NCBI RefSeq assembly: GCF_000149955.1
Contig: NC_030991.1
Coordinates: 1,866,914 to 1,930,913 of the forward strand
Source of the DNA: Fusarium oxysporum f. sp. lycopersici 4287
Taxonomy: Eukaryota > Ascomycota > Sordariomycetes > Hypocreales > Nectriaceae
Direction: 5' to 3'
DNA length: 64,000 nt
Below, piece by piece: positions 30,592-43,012 of the stretch (positions are counted from its first letter, which is position 1; the number at the start of each line of letters is the position of its first letter). Both the position numbers and the translations under genes were made by a program. The notes under the pieces are model-generated. The model saw only the letters and a list, made by a program, of their open reading frames with translations. It was not told where the DNA came from and ran no database searches.

Positions 30592-33082
30592 ACTGTGAGT
30601 CTTGCCTCCATAGGTGGAAATGTGGCTCAGTGAAGAATATTAACTCCAACAGAAGGACAATGGTGAAATGCATGAGCTTACGGACAAACTGTTGAGCTGC
30701 CCTGTCTGAGAGGAATTTGACTAAGGGTCATGTGCTGAGGATTATATAAAAGTCCGGAGACTGCTTTTTTGCTGGTCCTGTAATATATGACAAACTCCGA
30801 AATCCACGAGCAGTTCCTTGGAGGTTGGTAACTCGGCAGACCTTCTGATCGGGAAGCCGGGCTTCGGTGACATAATGAAGCATGGGTAGTGGTCTCATAT
30901 CGATCTGACAACTTTATTTACTAACTTTGGACGTCTCGCGCTTTCGGGCTATGTGCACTGATTCAATATTAATGTAACCACACAGATTCCCCTCACGATC
31001 ATCACCGTCAGCGCTAGGATCATCAGATCATGCTGACCAGCCAATCACTACTTTACGTCCTGATCACAGTACTCACACGCAAGATTCCAGTCCGTGCTAG
31101 CATTTTGCCGACCCACCACAATCCCTGGACCCTGGAGCATTCACTAAACCCCGCCATTGTATGCACCCAGTGCATCTCAGCCGCAAATTTTTGCGATTGC
31201 AACATGCTCTGATCGGCGAGTTGGAAGAGAGAGAATATGATTCTCGACTCTGAGGGTAGGTGAATCTTAGAGGCTGCAATCTCCTGATTTTATATCAACA
31301 GAGCATCATGATATGACCGGGTCATTTTTACTTACAATCCAGCCAAGCTGTCCCTTCTCCCTATCATCCAACCCCCCCCTCCCTGCCTTTTGCGAATACC
31401 GTCGTTGCGCATCACGAGTCTCACGCTTGTCAAGATACGAACCAGGCTCGATTCTAGCCGGCCGTATTCCTCCAAGTATCTGGCAAATGAGCATAAATTT
31501 CATTCATCTCGACTGGAGATTTGTTCAACTCGACTTTTTTCAGTCAACATACCAGATTTCACTACAGTTTAGGTCTGAAATTATTCTCCTACGTTGGGCA
31601 TTGACTAGCCCCTCCTGAACCCTCTACTGTTACAAACTCTATCAGAACTTAACTGTACTGTGTGGTCAAGGGATTGCTGGTCGCCGGCTGCATTGCGGAT
31701 CGGTTTGAGTGTCTAGCCTATCCTCCTGCAAAAGCTGCGAACTATCCCATACGCATTTAAGATTTGTCCTGGCCGTTGATCTGACCAATAATCGATGTCC
31801 GCACTGAACTATATAACAAGCTTAACCCAATAACGGGCCTGGAGAGGCCTCCCTATGGCGTTGTCTAGGAAGCGGGGGTAGGCGAACCGCATCTCGGGAG
31901 TGTCACAATCTCTACAGCCCACCGCCGACACGTTAATGTTCATCGATGAAGAATGTGGGCGGCCCTGTGTGCCAAAATGACTACCTGTTCAGAGGGACAC
32001 TAAGAAAAAAGGACATGCATTTTCTCCAAAACACGACTCTTATTATAAAACAAGCCAATATCCTCGTTGCTTCCAGGATAACCAAGAAAATAATGCTTTG
32101 CATATCTCACGCATCGAAACACAACCCATACAGACCTCACGAATGTAAGAATTCTAGGTCGTTACAGCTAGGATCTTCGTGTCTGGGCGTCATGAAGGAA
32201 ACCTGGCAGGAGTGACGGCATTACCTACATATACATAAGCGGCGATCAAAAAGTCTCTTTACCAGTGACTAAAACATACTAGCCAGGCACCAGCTCTTAT
32301 GAGAAGGGGTGAAAAAAAAATAAAAAATAAAAAATAAAAAATAAAAAATAGAATAAGAAGACTTTCGAGGATTATATTGTCACCTTATTGCTGTAAGGAT
32401 CAGAAGTCGGACTAGAGTGGGGCTGAGGGGCATTTGATCGAGATTACAGAGAACGAGAAAGAAGTCGACATTTGACAGACGGTGCTTGAAGCCCGTACCC
32501 ACGTGAGTACAGTATAAATCATCCCCCTATATCTTCATCTAGCTTGGGACTTACTTGGATGGTTTCTCTTATTAAAATCCTCAAAGCAATCTTGAGAGAA
32601 ACGATTAAAATGAACAAGTGATTACTAACACTGTAAAAGGCGGTACATAGGTGCTTATTAACACAAATCAATGTCAGATCAACAATTAGGGGAGTTGATG
32701 GTATTGCTGGAGTCTAGACCATTCTTCTCATCTTTTTCAAAGTTTATTGTACCGTATCAAATCTACGTAGTATTCGACCCCCTTCTGAAAGGGGCACCAG
32801 ATGACCCTCCAAGACTGTTCACCACCACCCTACCTGAGTCCGATTTATCAGAATGGTGGGAATAGCTCAGCCAACTTGTAGGGCCCATGGCTGAAGGAAA
32901 GGGTGAATTAAACGGCGGGGCCCGACGGCCGCAGGGGTGATGGATTTCGCATAAGAAATATGACAAGCAAACCATCAACATCGTCCGTCGAACAGCAATA
33001 CTACATTGCTCAAGTTCCTTTTTAATTTTATCGTCCGTCTTACGCATATCGCTTGCGTAAACTATTTACAACCAGTTCCTTT
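30592..33082. other. 2.5-kb intergenic region
   Basis: No gene supported. It contains an (AAAAAT)n microsatellite at about 32312-32350. Other frames are short and carry no motif. Confidence 0.4.
32312..32350. repeat. AAAAAT microsatellite
   Basis: Six or so tandem AAAAAT units. Confidence 0.85.
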
Positions 33083-34075
33083 ATGGCCACCTACGATTAT
33101 GCGACTGATCTTGGTGGGCTTTACTGGAATAAGGAAGACAGCCTAGTCGAGGTGCGTAGAGGCTGCTACCAACCCGGTTCCACCTCTAGGTGACATTCAA
33201 TTTGCTTCCATTCTGGCCCTTCTGTTATTGAGACCAAATCATTATTTTGATCTCATAGCATCTAACATTCCTCGTGTCGGTTATCGCTAACAACCCGCAG
33301 CCGTCTTTTGACTCTGTCCTCAACCAATCCAGTCAAGGTAGGAAGCCTCCCAACGTTATAATGTCTCATTTGACGCTCATACAGCTTAGACACCCTTTTA
33401 GTCGACACTCCATGTGGAACCAAGGCATACGATCTTTCGACAGCTTACACTGATCCAGTATTTGCATCATTTCAAGCCTTGACGGCTTCGCCCTTTGTTG
33501 AACCGTGCACATCCGATTTTGCCTTCTCTAATGTCGGCTCATCTGTAGGCATTGACGAAATCGTCGTTCAGTCGGGTTATACGGCAGGATTTGAGACTAT
33601 GGAAGGAAATTCCACCGGTGCCACGTCTGGCACAGATGAGAAGACAATCTCGGCTCACTTACCCAAGGAAAATAGCATCAGGGACAACTGCGACGACAAC
33701 TGCCAAAACAGCGAGGGGTCCCTAAACCCGCGCGCAGAGGTCAAATTGCGTGCAGCATCTCGCAAGCCAAAGATATCTCGAAAGAAGCCAGCTATTGACC
33801 CAAACACCCAGCAAGCTCGCGAGTGCCACAATAACATCGAGAAACAGTATCGGACCCGTTTGAAGTTGCGCTTCGAAAAGTTGCTCACGGTACTGCAAGC
33901 CTCACGGTGGGAAGACGAGAGCTCAAGAGAGGTAAAGTCTTTGGAAATGAACTATTGCGTTAGCAGAGGCGACGTTTTAGATGCTGCGAGCCAGCACATT
34001 TTAGATTTGGAGAAAGAAAACAAACGGCTTTCATGCAAAATCAAAGAGCTCAGTCAGGGTTTGATGGTTGGTTAG
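33083..34075 (+). CDS. Basic helix-loop-helix transcription factor
   Basis: Three exons, 33083-33151, 33301-33337 and 33390-34075, give 263 residues. The start M-A-T-Y-D-Y-A-T-D-L follows the ATG at 33083. Introns use GTGCGT...CGCAG and GTAGGA...CTTAG. The second acceptor was chosen because the nearer ACAG would give an immediate stop. The bHLH is at about 175-250: A-R-E-C-H-N-N-I-E-K-Q-Y-R-T-R-L-K-L-R-F-E-K-L-L, a loop, then S-R-G-D-V-L-D-A-A-S-Q-H-I-L-D-L-E-K-E-N. The usual H-x3-E-x2-R DNA-contact pattern is present as H-x3-E-x3-R. It is likely nuclear and dimeric. Small bHLH factors of this kind occur on Fusarium accessory chromosomes. I cannot assign a target. Confidence 0.75.
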
Positions 34076-34947
34076 GAAAAATCAAGTCTGGATAAAAGCC
34101 TCCCCGACTTAAGGCTGCGTGGTCGGTGACTTATAGCTCGTATGTGCACTGGACTCGATAATTAGATGGATGACGGTTTAAGGACATTACTTACTGGGGC
34201 TTGTATAGGAAAATTAATTGACGCAGCTTTGTAAGCCAGCCATGCCTAAAGAATGCCCTTTATAGCTTGTGTCCCGTAGATAAGCAGTGAGTAGACCGAG
34301 GAGGTGTCAGTACCTGGTGTCAGTATCGGTTGCTTGTGACATGGGTCTGGGTCGGCTGATACACCACCAGGGATCAGCTAAAACAAGAGCTTCCGTCTGG
34401 AATAGGAGGTGCATACACCCAAGGAGAATTCTGGTCTATAACCGCAAGGGCGCAAGGGCGAACAAGTTGATCACCGGAGCCCAATAAGACCAGTGAGCAA
34501 GGCATTTACGACATTTACAGTTCTATCATGCTTCAATAAAAAGTTCGACTTGCACCACCACCAGACCCCGACACTCGACTGCCCTTGTGCTAGCGTGCCG
34601 TCTGTATGGTAGTCAAGTCTAAGTTGTCAGGGTCCAGATCTAGAACCTATGAATCAGAAGATTAAATGCGAAACCAATTAAGGCAAGGAAGGATTTACCA
34701 TGGAACAAGGCGTAGTGAGAAACGACTAGGCTAGGTATGAACAAGAAGTTGCATTTGTGGGCACAAACCTTTTATCTAACGTACCAACCCTGCAACTTCA
34801 CCACTTCGTGATCCTGGCACGTTCTCTTTTGGGTCCGGATTAACACTTGGCTCGTTATTTACGGTATGAGAGGAACCAGGATATTCGCACCGTCTATGCA
34901 TGGATGCTGCCGTCACAATATGGACAATGAATATGTATAATACAAAC
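34076..34947. other. Intergenic between convergent genes
   Basis: Shared 3' region of the bHLH and RING-H2 genes. Nothing else supported. Confidence 0.4.
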
Positions 34948-35651
34948 CTACACATGCCCTAATGTAGAAGCATCATCTGCCCGATGATCCGATACATGCG
35001 CTTGGCTTGGCCTGTGCAGCACAGGCTTGGATGATGTAAAATTAACTGCGCATATGGGGCATGTATCATGTTTCGTAAGGTACCACGTAGCAATACAATT
35101 TGAGTGGAAAGTATGCTCACACACCAGGTGACGAACCATATCAGTATCCTGAATACCCTCTAGGCATATCGCACTAAACAGGGAGGTGAGTGATCAGTCA
35201 AGTACTTCTTACAATAAATAAGAAAAGAGGACGTACCACGTCATGTCCGAACTCAGCATCGCCCAAGAGACGTGCGCTCCGTCTATAAGCTCCCGTCTCA
35301 TGTCTTTGCTTGTCTTTTGGGGAGCAATAGCATCTAGATGAGGCAAATCTCTATCTTCAATGCTGGTGGATTCTGTCGATGCAGATCTCTGGGAGGTGCT
35401 AGGCCCTTCTGCGCCTGCAATCCTGCCATATCTCACCAACCCATATAATCTATATTGGTATTAGGCGACTGAATAAGTACGAGTTTCCAATGCTTTAGAA
35501 ATATATACCTCGGAATACACATGAGAAATAAAATCACCACAAGTAAAAGTGGCATTGCCATGACTGGGAGCCATCCCAGTAGTATATGTTTTGAATCTCG
35601 GTTATCAGAGTTCAGAGTGGTAACGGGAGAGGTATTGCTTATCGCAGGCAT
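34948..35651 (-). CDS. RING-H2 membrane protein, probable E3 ubiquitin ligase
   Basis: Three exons, 35651-35509, 35449-35237 and 35173-34948, join in frame to 193 residues. Donors and acceptors are GTATAT...ATATAG and GTACGT...GTTTAG. Residues about 25-47 form one transmembrane helix (V-M-A-M-P-L-L-L-V-V-I-L-F-L-M-C-I). The third exon begins in the first Cys pair, and splicing produces C-A-I-C-L-E-G. Then follow L-V-C-E-H-T-F-H-S-N-C-I-A-T-W and T-C-P-I-C, all eight zinc ligands of a RING-H2. This resembles ATL-type ligases that ubiquitinate proteins at membranes. No lesions seen. Confidence 0.82.
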
Positions 35652-35859
35652 GACCTCTACGTGTAGGGCGTATCAAAGGAGTCTGTGCCTTCCAAGCAAA
35701 GGCACACAGGCAGCCGACAGAGTTTATGTGCTTGGAATAATTCCAAACATGGCAGGTCCTGTATAGCCTGGCCTTACCTTTTAGTTTGGGTCAAGAGCGT
35801 CATGTCCCTCTCGGTTGGATCCGCCCTATGATCTGATGGACATAGTCGCCACGTCATCC

Positions 35860-36204
35860 TCAAAAATTAGTCAAAAAGACTATCTCTTCGAGCGGCACAA
35901 GACTGTAACAGGTCACTCGACCCACTTCATCCCAGCTATTCGTATAGCAAACCCAGTTTTCTACTAGCCAAACAAGCAGAAACTGCTGGAATAGCAGCAG
36001 TGGCTCTGGGGGTAAAGACTCTATCCGAAATGACCGATCTGGTAGATGAACGGGCCTGAAGTTGTAGCCACGATCAGGAACTGGGTTATTGACTGGTCGG
36101 CATGTGATATCAGTCGGCTGATCACGGAGGTTATGATCTACTCGAATGAAGCTATTGTCATCATACACGTTGGCTGCTTGGCTAGAGAGTTGTTCGATAT
36201 CCAT
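35860..36204 (-). CDS. Hypothetical protein, low support
   Basis: An uninterrupted frame of 114 codons from an ATG at 36204, without recognised motif. It has a mildly hydrophobic C-terminus (L-L-L-F-Q-Q-F-L-L-V-W-L). It lies 209 bp upstream of the RING-H2 gene on the same strand and 216 bp from the Fot1-like insertion. It could be chance. Confidence 0.25.
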   Translation of the reverse strand: MDIEQLSSQAANVYDDNSFIRVDHNLRDQPTDITCRPVNNPVPDRGYNFRPVHLPDRSFRIESLPPEPLLLFQQFLLVWLVENWVCYTNSWDEVGRVTCYSLVPLEEIVFLTNF

Positions 36205-36563
36205 GACAGCTCATTGAATGGATTGTATGACAATTTCAGCGGGGTCGGTTTCGCTAACGCTTGAAGTCACTACCATGTACCCCTGGTTGCGTGGGGGCCG
36301 TGTGGGGCTCAGTACGGAGGTGTTGCCTTACACCAGTCAAAGGGATACGTAGATAGGAAAGAAGTATATCTTGAGGTGCTATCCTTAGGGTTTTGCACAG
36401 GATCCAGATATTTGAAATAACGTCCGTCACCCAAAGACTGGCCACCCCCACAGACCGGCGACCTCACTTTTAACCCAGCCACCCAATTTATATGTACTTT
36501 AAACAGTCATAACTCTACCAATTTAATTCCAATTAATTTCAAACTAACGCCAATCAATTCAAA

Positions 36564-38274
36564 ATGCCTTCTTTTACTGAAAAGGATATGAGCGCCGCTC
36601 TTCAGATGGTTGCAGAGGGTATGTCAGTGAATAAAGCAGCCGAAGCTAATGGCATCAACCGTTCAACGCTCCAAGGTCGGATCAAAGAAAGTACAACACC
36701 AAGAGAAGCCTAAAAACCTCGCCAAAAGCTCTCTGATATTCAGGAAAAACATCTGCGAGACTGGATTATTATTCAGGCTGATTTAGGATGCCCTGCATCA
36801 CATCAGCAAGTCAGAGAGTTCGCCAGCAAGATTGCCGTCCGCAACGGCTTCCCAGAAGGCGTCGGAAAGAACTGGTTACAGGGCTTTTTGGGACGAAATC
36901 CTGATATCAGGACTTTAAAAGGCAAGAAAATTGACTCTGATCGATATCAGGGAGCTTCTTCTGAACTGATAAAGGCATTCTTTATGCTCCTGATGTGTAA
37001 CGGTCACACCTAACCACTACGCCATAGGGCAAAAGATTGGGCTATAACTGCTATTGTAGCAATTACAGTGGTGTGTACAGCTGCTTATAGAGCCTTACAA
37101 CGCTATTACGGGCACGAATCGTAACATGATGATGCCGGCGATACGCCTAGTCAAGCAGGGGAACAGATACAACGTCGACGAAGTTGGAATGATGGAAGGA
37201 ATAGGAATGAACGGTCTATTCCTTGGTCATCAGTCAAAGAAGTCAGTACTTATTCGTCAGCCTGGTTCTCGTGCCTGGATTACAATTCTCGAGTGTATCT
37301 CAGCAACCGGGAAAGTCCTGAGACCTACAGTCATTTTCAAGGGGAAAACGGTCCAACAACAACATTTCCCTGAGGATTTTGACTTCCTAGATGACTGGGA
37401 ATTCGCCTGTAGTGATAAGTGCTGGACGAGTAATAAATTGGCATTGGTTTGGTTGAGAAAAGTCTTTATTCCATCGACGCAGCCTGAGAATCCAAAAGAA
37501 CCCCGTCTTCTTATTCTTGACGGCCACGGAAGTCATGTTACAGAAGAGTTCCTTTGGGAATGCTATGATAACAATATATATCTGTTATTTCTTCCTGCTC
37601 ACGCTTCCCATGTCCTTCAGCCACTAGATGTTGCTGTTTTTGGTCCCCTGAAGAGAGCATATCGTCGACTTCTTTTAGATCTTGTTTCTGTCGCTGATGA
37701 CAGTCACGTCGGCAAGATTACATTTCTATACACTTACGACAAGGCTCGGAGAGAAGCTATCACGAAGTCTAACGCGATTGCCAGCTTCAAAGCCACTGGG
37801 CTGTGGCCTGTCAATCTGGCGAAGGTCCTGATGAACCCGATGGTCACAGAGACACCTTCTCCCGCTGTCACAGCGAATTTGCCGGTTAAAGAGCAGCATT
37901 CCAGTCTCCTGAAGACTCCCCAGTCGTCTATACAGCTTCGGCGAGCTCTAGACCTAGTCCCAGCTTCTGCAACGCAAGATCCGACTATCAGGCTGCTGTT
38001 CAGGAAGATTGGTAGTCAATTGGACCGTCATAACTTCAATATTGAGCAGCAAAATAGACAAATAAGTGTTCTACAGCGGGAAAATGAAGGAAATCGACCG
38101 AAAAGGCGTAAAAAGGTTATCTATAACCCAAATGCTGAGTTCGCAAAGATTCCAGCGATCAAGAAGGCTCGTGAACAGATGTGGAGGACTTTACAGCCAG
38201 AAAGAACAGCAAATAGGGTTAAGAAATCAAAACTTGAGGATCTTTGTACTCAGTTTCATTTAAATATTCACTAA
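36564..38274 (+). pseudogene. Fot1-like DDE transposase, one stop codon plus a solo-LTR insertion
   Basis: The ATG at 36564 starts an HTH_psq region (K-D-M-S-A-A-L-Q-M-V, A-A-E-A-N-G-I-N-R-S-T-L). TAA at 36711-36713 then interrupts (CAA to TAA is a RIP-type change). The CENP-B-type HTH follows (L-R-D-W-I-I-I-Q-A-D-L-G, N-W-L-Q-G-F-L-G-R-N). At codon 144 the solo LTR is inserted. Removing it and one duplication restores the frame exactly at L-L-M-M-P-A-I-R. The catalytic triad is visible as N-V-D-E-V-G, L-I-L-D-G-H-G-S-H and L-Q-P-L-D-V, with 35 residues between the last two Asp, as in Fot elements. A charged coiled tail ends at 38274. Confidence 0.9.
36996..37126. repeat. Short (131-bp) solo LTR
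   Basis: Begins TGTAACGG and ends CGTAACA (TG...CA). It is flanked by the 5-bp duplication TGATG (36991-36995 and 37127-37131) and inserted in a transposase codon. These are the marks of an LTR left after LTR-LTR recombination. 131 bp is short, TRIM-like. A degraded relative, reversed, lies near 43970-44050. Confidence 0.75.
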
Positions 38275-38403
38275 CTAAATTTCTATTTAATATAAAAAAT
38301 GTGGTGTTGAGATAATTAGTTAATTGATCATGATATCCGGTTCTTGGTGTTTTGGCCGGGGTGGCCGGTCTGTGGGGGTGGCCAGTCTTTGGGTGACGGA
38401 CGT

Positions 38404-39080
38404 TACTACGCCTAGGCGCGCCTCCACTCCTGAACGCGTAGGCGGCCTCTATTTCATACGCAACAAATTCACCCTGCTTTACCTCCAGCAAAGCTGCAGA
38501 AGCTCGAAATGCTCAGTCTTTATTACAGTTTGCCGGAAGCAGCTATTATGTGTACTAAATGCGGTTTTGCTTTGAGTGCTAAATGCGAAGCCGGACTCAG
38601 GAGCATTTGAGCCGACAGAAAGGATCTACCTATGAACAGGTCTTACCTTCTATTACCCGTCCAACCATTTTTGGCCTGCCTGTAATCAGTTTTTGGTTAT
38701 TGGCTGTCCGTTTTCGGAGCACCACACCGGAATTTGACTGTACATTAGCTCTCAATGGTAGCATTCCTCCCACCGCCTATGATTTTCCTTTTCAAGATGG
38801 GTGGCTTTCACGGATTCGGCATTTTCCCGCTGGTCATCGGTAAGAATCTTGCACCTTACTATATTATGACCATTTCAGTCCACTCAATTACCTCAACGCC
38901 AAAACCAACTACACACATCTTGCATGGCCTACCTCGAGCATTCATCACTTGTGCTTTTTCTGTTATTCATTGTTCATATTTAAAGTCTCAGACGAGCATA
39001 TTATACTAAAGAAATCCCAGAAATCGACCACCAAGCTTTGTTACTAAATTGCGAGTCTTGTCAACAACTAGAATATCAGT
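38404..39080. other. Intergenic
   Basis: Upstream of the membrane-protein gene. No other feature supported. Confidence 0.4.
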
Positions 39081-40612
39081 ATGAACAGATTCTGCGGCCG
39101 AAACTTTATCCCAATTCGAGCCCCGTTCATTTGGCGTGGTGTACACAAAGTTATCCTCCATATCGCCGCCATCTTGCTTATGAGTTGGTTGATTTTTAGG
39201 CTTCTAGGTAATATTTTATCAGACAAGCAAATCAGAGATGAGAATGGGGCAATATATCATTGGGGACAATACGAGCCAGAATATAAAAGAAATTTGAGGA
39301 TTGTGGTGTTCGGCTCGCCTGATGTCTATGGCAACATTCGAGACTTTTCCTCCAAGCGCAAGCCATGGACGGAGGAGTTATGTCACAAGGTAAATCATCA
39401 TCTTCCAGGTTGTTAATTGTTTCTCTAACTCAGGGATAGCTCAAATGCACCACATATCTATCGTTTGTGCCACAGGATCAGCCAAGCAGAGGTGTTGTCA
39501 GTAATGACCTCTACGACAAAGGAGTCCAGGATCTTCTCAACATTACGAAGCACACGGACGTGGAAGAGAAGCCTGCTTTAGACTTTAATTACATAGCTAA
39601 GCATTATCCAACTCCATTCGAGGTTCCCGACCTAGCCAGTCAAGTAAACCACTTTCTTACGACGCCGGCACAAAAACACATATCACACGCCACGATTTGG
39701 ATTTTTGGTTTCGGTACATGGGAGATTTGGAACATGGCAGCAATGCCAAGAACTACGTCAAAGGATATCATCACATCCATGGTCAGATCTATAATTGATC
39801 AGGCTGAAATACTCTATGAAAAGTCGCTCGACCAAAAGATCATTACCGGCTCTGACTCTTGGAGAGAATCGAATGGGCCTCTGACTGAAGAATCAACAGC
39901 ATCCAATACTTTGAAAGAAGTTACGAGAAGCAAGGCTGGGTGCTTTCTTCTCTTGGTACCTACGTTATTCGACATTTCCCTAACGCCCGGATGGCAAGGT
40001 AGATTAAAGCCACCGATGCCTAATAGCCTGGCCGAACAGACTCGAAATGCTGCAGAACTGACCGATTTCTGGAACCAGGAGATTGGTTCTGCAGTTGCCG
40101 AGTGGAACCAAAGGACAACAAAAAAGCCCAAAAGGATTGGTTCAAAGCACTTTCAAACACCAAATAAGGGCAAGAAGACCGACATTACCGGGTCGATTCA
40201 GCGTAGTAAAGATGCCAAAGATCCAGCTTCAAAGGAACATCAAGACGAGAGTATCTTCCAGAACCTATCCCCTAGACGTAGCGGGCTAGTGATTGAAGTT
40301 GGTAGGGCAGTTCTCGACGCCATGGCTGAGATTGAGATTCAACATGCAAAAGATCTGGACTCAACAGGGCAGGAGAAACTAGCACAGAACGGCTCAATGT
40401 TGTACTCTGAAGTCTGGACGCCATGTATTCAAGGTGACATAACTGGTCTTACTGTTGATATGGGGAAGATGAAAGCGAATTGCGATGTTGAGAACAAACA
40501 TCTATTCTATGACTCTTTCACTATTAACTATCTGGCCTCAAGAAATGTAATAGATAGTATTCTACAAGACGTTGAGGGCCAGTTATTAAATTTAAGCATG
40601 AAAGGCAAATGA
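39081..40612 (+). CDS. Single-pass membrane protein with SGNH/GDSL-hydrolase-like domain
   Basis: Two exons, 39081-39389 and 39440-40612 (intron GTAAAT...GATAG, 50 bp), give 493 residues. An N-terminal membrane anchor lies at about residues 22-46 (V-I-L-H-I-A-A-I-L-L-M-S-W-L-I-F). The lumenal part begins R-I-V-V-F-G-S-P-D-V-Y-G, in the place where fungal GDSL-like proteins have F-G-D-S-W. Then come W-T-E-E-L-C-H-K-L-K-C-T-T-Y and I-F-G-F-G-T-W-E-I-W-N. The family resembles uncharacterised type II membrane SGNH proteins of Fusarium. The catalytic Ser block is altered, so activity is doubtful. Splicing restores E-L-C-H-K-L-K-C, supporting the model. Confidence 0.6.
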
Positions 40613-43012
40613 TATACAGAAGATAGTATTCTGCACAAGGAACATCGCTTACTTGACTAATGTTTAATCTGTCTTAAGTATTAATATTAGTTAATACCTA
40701 GCATTAAAAACGTATAAAAGTATATAAATTGCTAATTGTAAGAGAATAGGCATAAGGTTATGACTAAGTATTTAATCTCTTCTGCTTATGGATTCTTTTT
40801 ACTATATATTTATAGACAAAGAAATTAGGAGACAGATGTACACTGAATCATTTAGTCATAATAGTATTTTATGAAAGCTTTTAATAAAATGGCTATTAGT
40901 CCTTGCCCCTGATGTAACTGCGTCTTGCGCTATAGAAGCTCCTAAGGCTGGGCTGGTCTTAATCAGGAGAGGAGATCCAGAGGTGCCTAGCAGTCTAGGA
41001 ACAAAAGAATCCATGACTTTCTAGGAGTTTCTAGAACTCCTAAATAGGCTTGTCGGTTTGTAAGTCAATAAGGCCGCCTGCTCAGACAGAAAGATATTAA
41101 ATCAAGATTTTAATACACCTGGGTACTTGACGCTTACCTCGTACAGCCTCTATGAGTGTTACAAGGGTTTTACTCGGCTAAATTGTAAGGGATTGCAAAT
41201 ATTTAGTATTGCAGAACTATGAGGTTTTTTCCAAATATATATAATAGCTAGATTAACTCAAGCATATGTATTTGATTTCGCATTATCTCATCCTCTAGGC
41301 TTAGTTAGCCGCCAAGCAAAGTACCTAACAGACAGCTATAAGCAAATTTATAAACACCGCTATAAATCAAGGTGTATATAGAGTTATAACCCGGTATATT
41401 CTTAGTATAATTAATGTTAAGAAGCCTAGGGCCAGAGGCAAGCTTATATCTGCATAAAATGGCGGGAAATAAATATATACATCAAGATACTAGCCTCTTT
41501 CGAGTATTAAAGGAGTAAACAGAGAAGCGTACAAGTCTCAACAGGAAACAACATCATATTAGACCCAATATCCGGCCCTAAGAAAACCAGCACTGTCAAG
41601 GCAGAGGCGGGCTTATCTAATCGGAAAAACTATAGGTTCTATCGACAAATGTCAAGTAGAAACGGCCCAGGCCATCACCCAGCGATCTAAATAATCTTTC
41701 TGAACCAGGCGTAATCAGGATAACAAGAGATATTAAATGCTATTAAAAAGGAGGCTGGTTTAGCCATACTAGTCCTTGGGACCCACCGGCAAGTGGAAAC
41801 AGTTTATCTGAGAATTTGAACAATAAAAAGCAACTTATATAGACTTTACGCTGCTAGAACAGTTACTGAAACAGGATGCCACTAAGGAGGAGGATATGTT
41901 GGACTTGTTGTATAGAGAGCAGAGTATACTGCAATATATTAGATAGACTCTGTGGAAGTATATAGCCATCAGCAGTAGCTTCACAATTTAACTAGGCTCT
42001 ACATGAAATAGATAAGAGTTTTTTGACTTTTTTCTTTTTTTAAGGAGTCAACGCAATAAGCCCTAGACTACTTCTTGCATAAAGTTCAGGGATTATCGAC
42101 AGAAAAATAATATTGGAAAAAGAAGTCAGATTTATCTAGTCGAGACATTATTATATATCTCGACTGTTTTACTTTCCCTACGTGTTCTATTTACTCGGAT
42201 TTAGAACAATATTTTCTATCTCATCATATATATCTCGACAGAGACACTGCATCAAGATACATAGGATAATACAAAGATAACATGATCTGATGCTGTCATA
42301 TAGCTTTTCATCAAGTAGCTTGCTAACGATAAAAACTCATATTTAAAGCCGGACTATGAGTGTTTTAGGTCATGATGAGATAAAATGATGTATTACATCG
42401 TATATCTTTTGCATGCTGCTAAACGAGACCCTTCTGTCTTGTGTCGATCATAATGTCTGGAATCCAATCGACTAAATTTGCCTTAGCTATGGAATGGAGA
42501 GTCTAGGAATGAAATATTTAGAATTTTATAAGTTTAATCGGAGGCAAAAGGCTGCAGGGAAATCTGACGTCTGCACACAGATATAACACTGGCTGTAAAG
42601 ACTAACTATGTCGATTGTTTCATGGCTTAAACCCAGAACCAGGTCTGCATACTGCTAATTTCCCGAAGTCTATTATGACCATGCATTAACTCTGAAAGAT
42701 ATAGGTCAGCTTTGTTGCTAATTGCGTACAAGATATATAATAGGAATGCAAATAAGCCACAATATTTGGTCTGAGCATGTTAAGCTTGATGCTACGTCAT
42801 ACATCACCAAGCTAAGATCTTAAGGCAAAATTCATTAGAATTAGACAAGGATTTGTAGTACATAAGGGCCATTAACTCCTCAACTGACTCTTTCTCAGCT
42901 ACTTTTATTACCACTCTCTTCAGCTATTATTTAGAACTACAATATTTGCCTTGTTAGCAATCAGTTATTACACCACTGGGTATTATATCTATAAAAGGCT
43001 CAGTATAACAAC
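40613..43012. other. 2.4-kb AT-rich region without intact genes
   Basis: Dense in stops. One stretch near 41845-41940 still reads like protein (L-L-K-Q-D-A-T-K-E-E-D-M-L-D-L-L) before a stop, suggesting a decayed gene. A TATA-like TATAAAAGG lies at about 42991-42999, in front of the next gene. Confidence 0.4.

Larger units (their letters stand above)
36420..38403 (+). mobile_element. Fot1-like (pogo group) transposon with nested solo LTR
   Basis: The termini ACGTCCGTCACCCAAAGAC (left) and the reverse complement at the right end (to 38403) form inverted repeats of about 40 bp. Both are flanked by TA. Inside each TIR, AGACYGGCCACCCC occurs twice at a 17-bp period. Length without the 136-bp nested insertion (LTR plus one duplication) is about 1.85 kb, close to Fot1. 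The transposase has one premature stop. Confidence 0.92.

Noticed and set aside
34287..34487. Small plus-strand ORF of 66 codons
   Set aside because: No motif or promoter; intergenic chance frame.
36996..37126. tRNA-derived SINE: an A-box-like TGGCGTAGTGG and a B-box-like GTTACGATTCG on the minus strand
   Set aside because: The boxes are in the wrong order for a Pol III promoter, while TG...CA ends and a 5-bp duplication fit a solo LTR.
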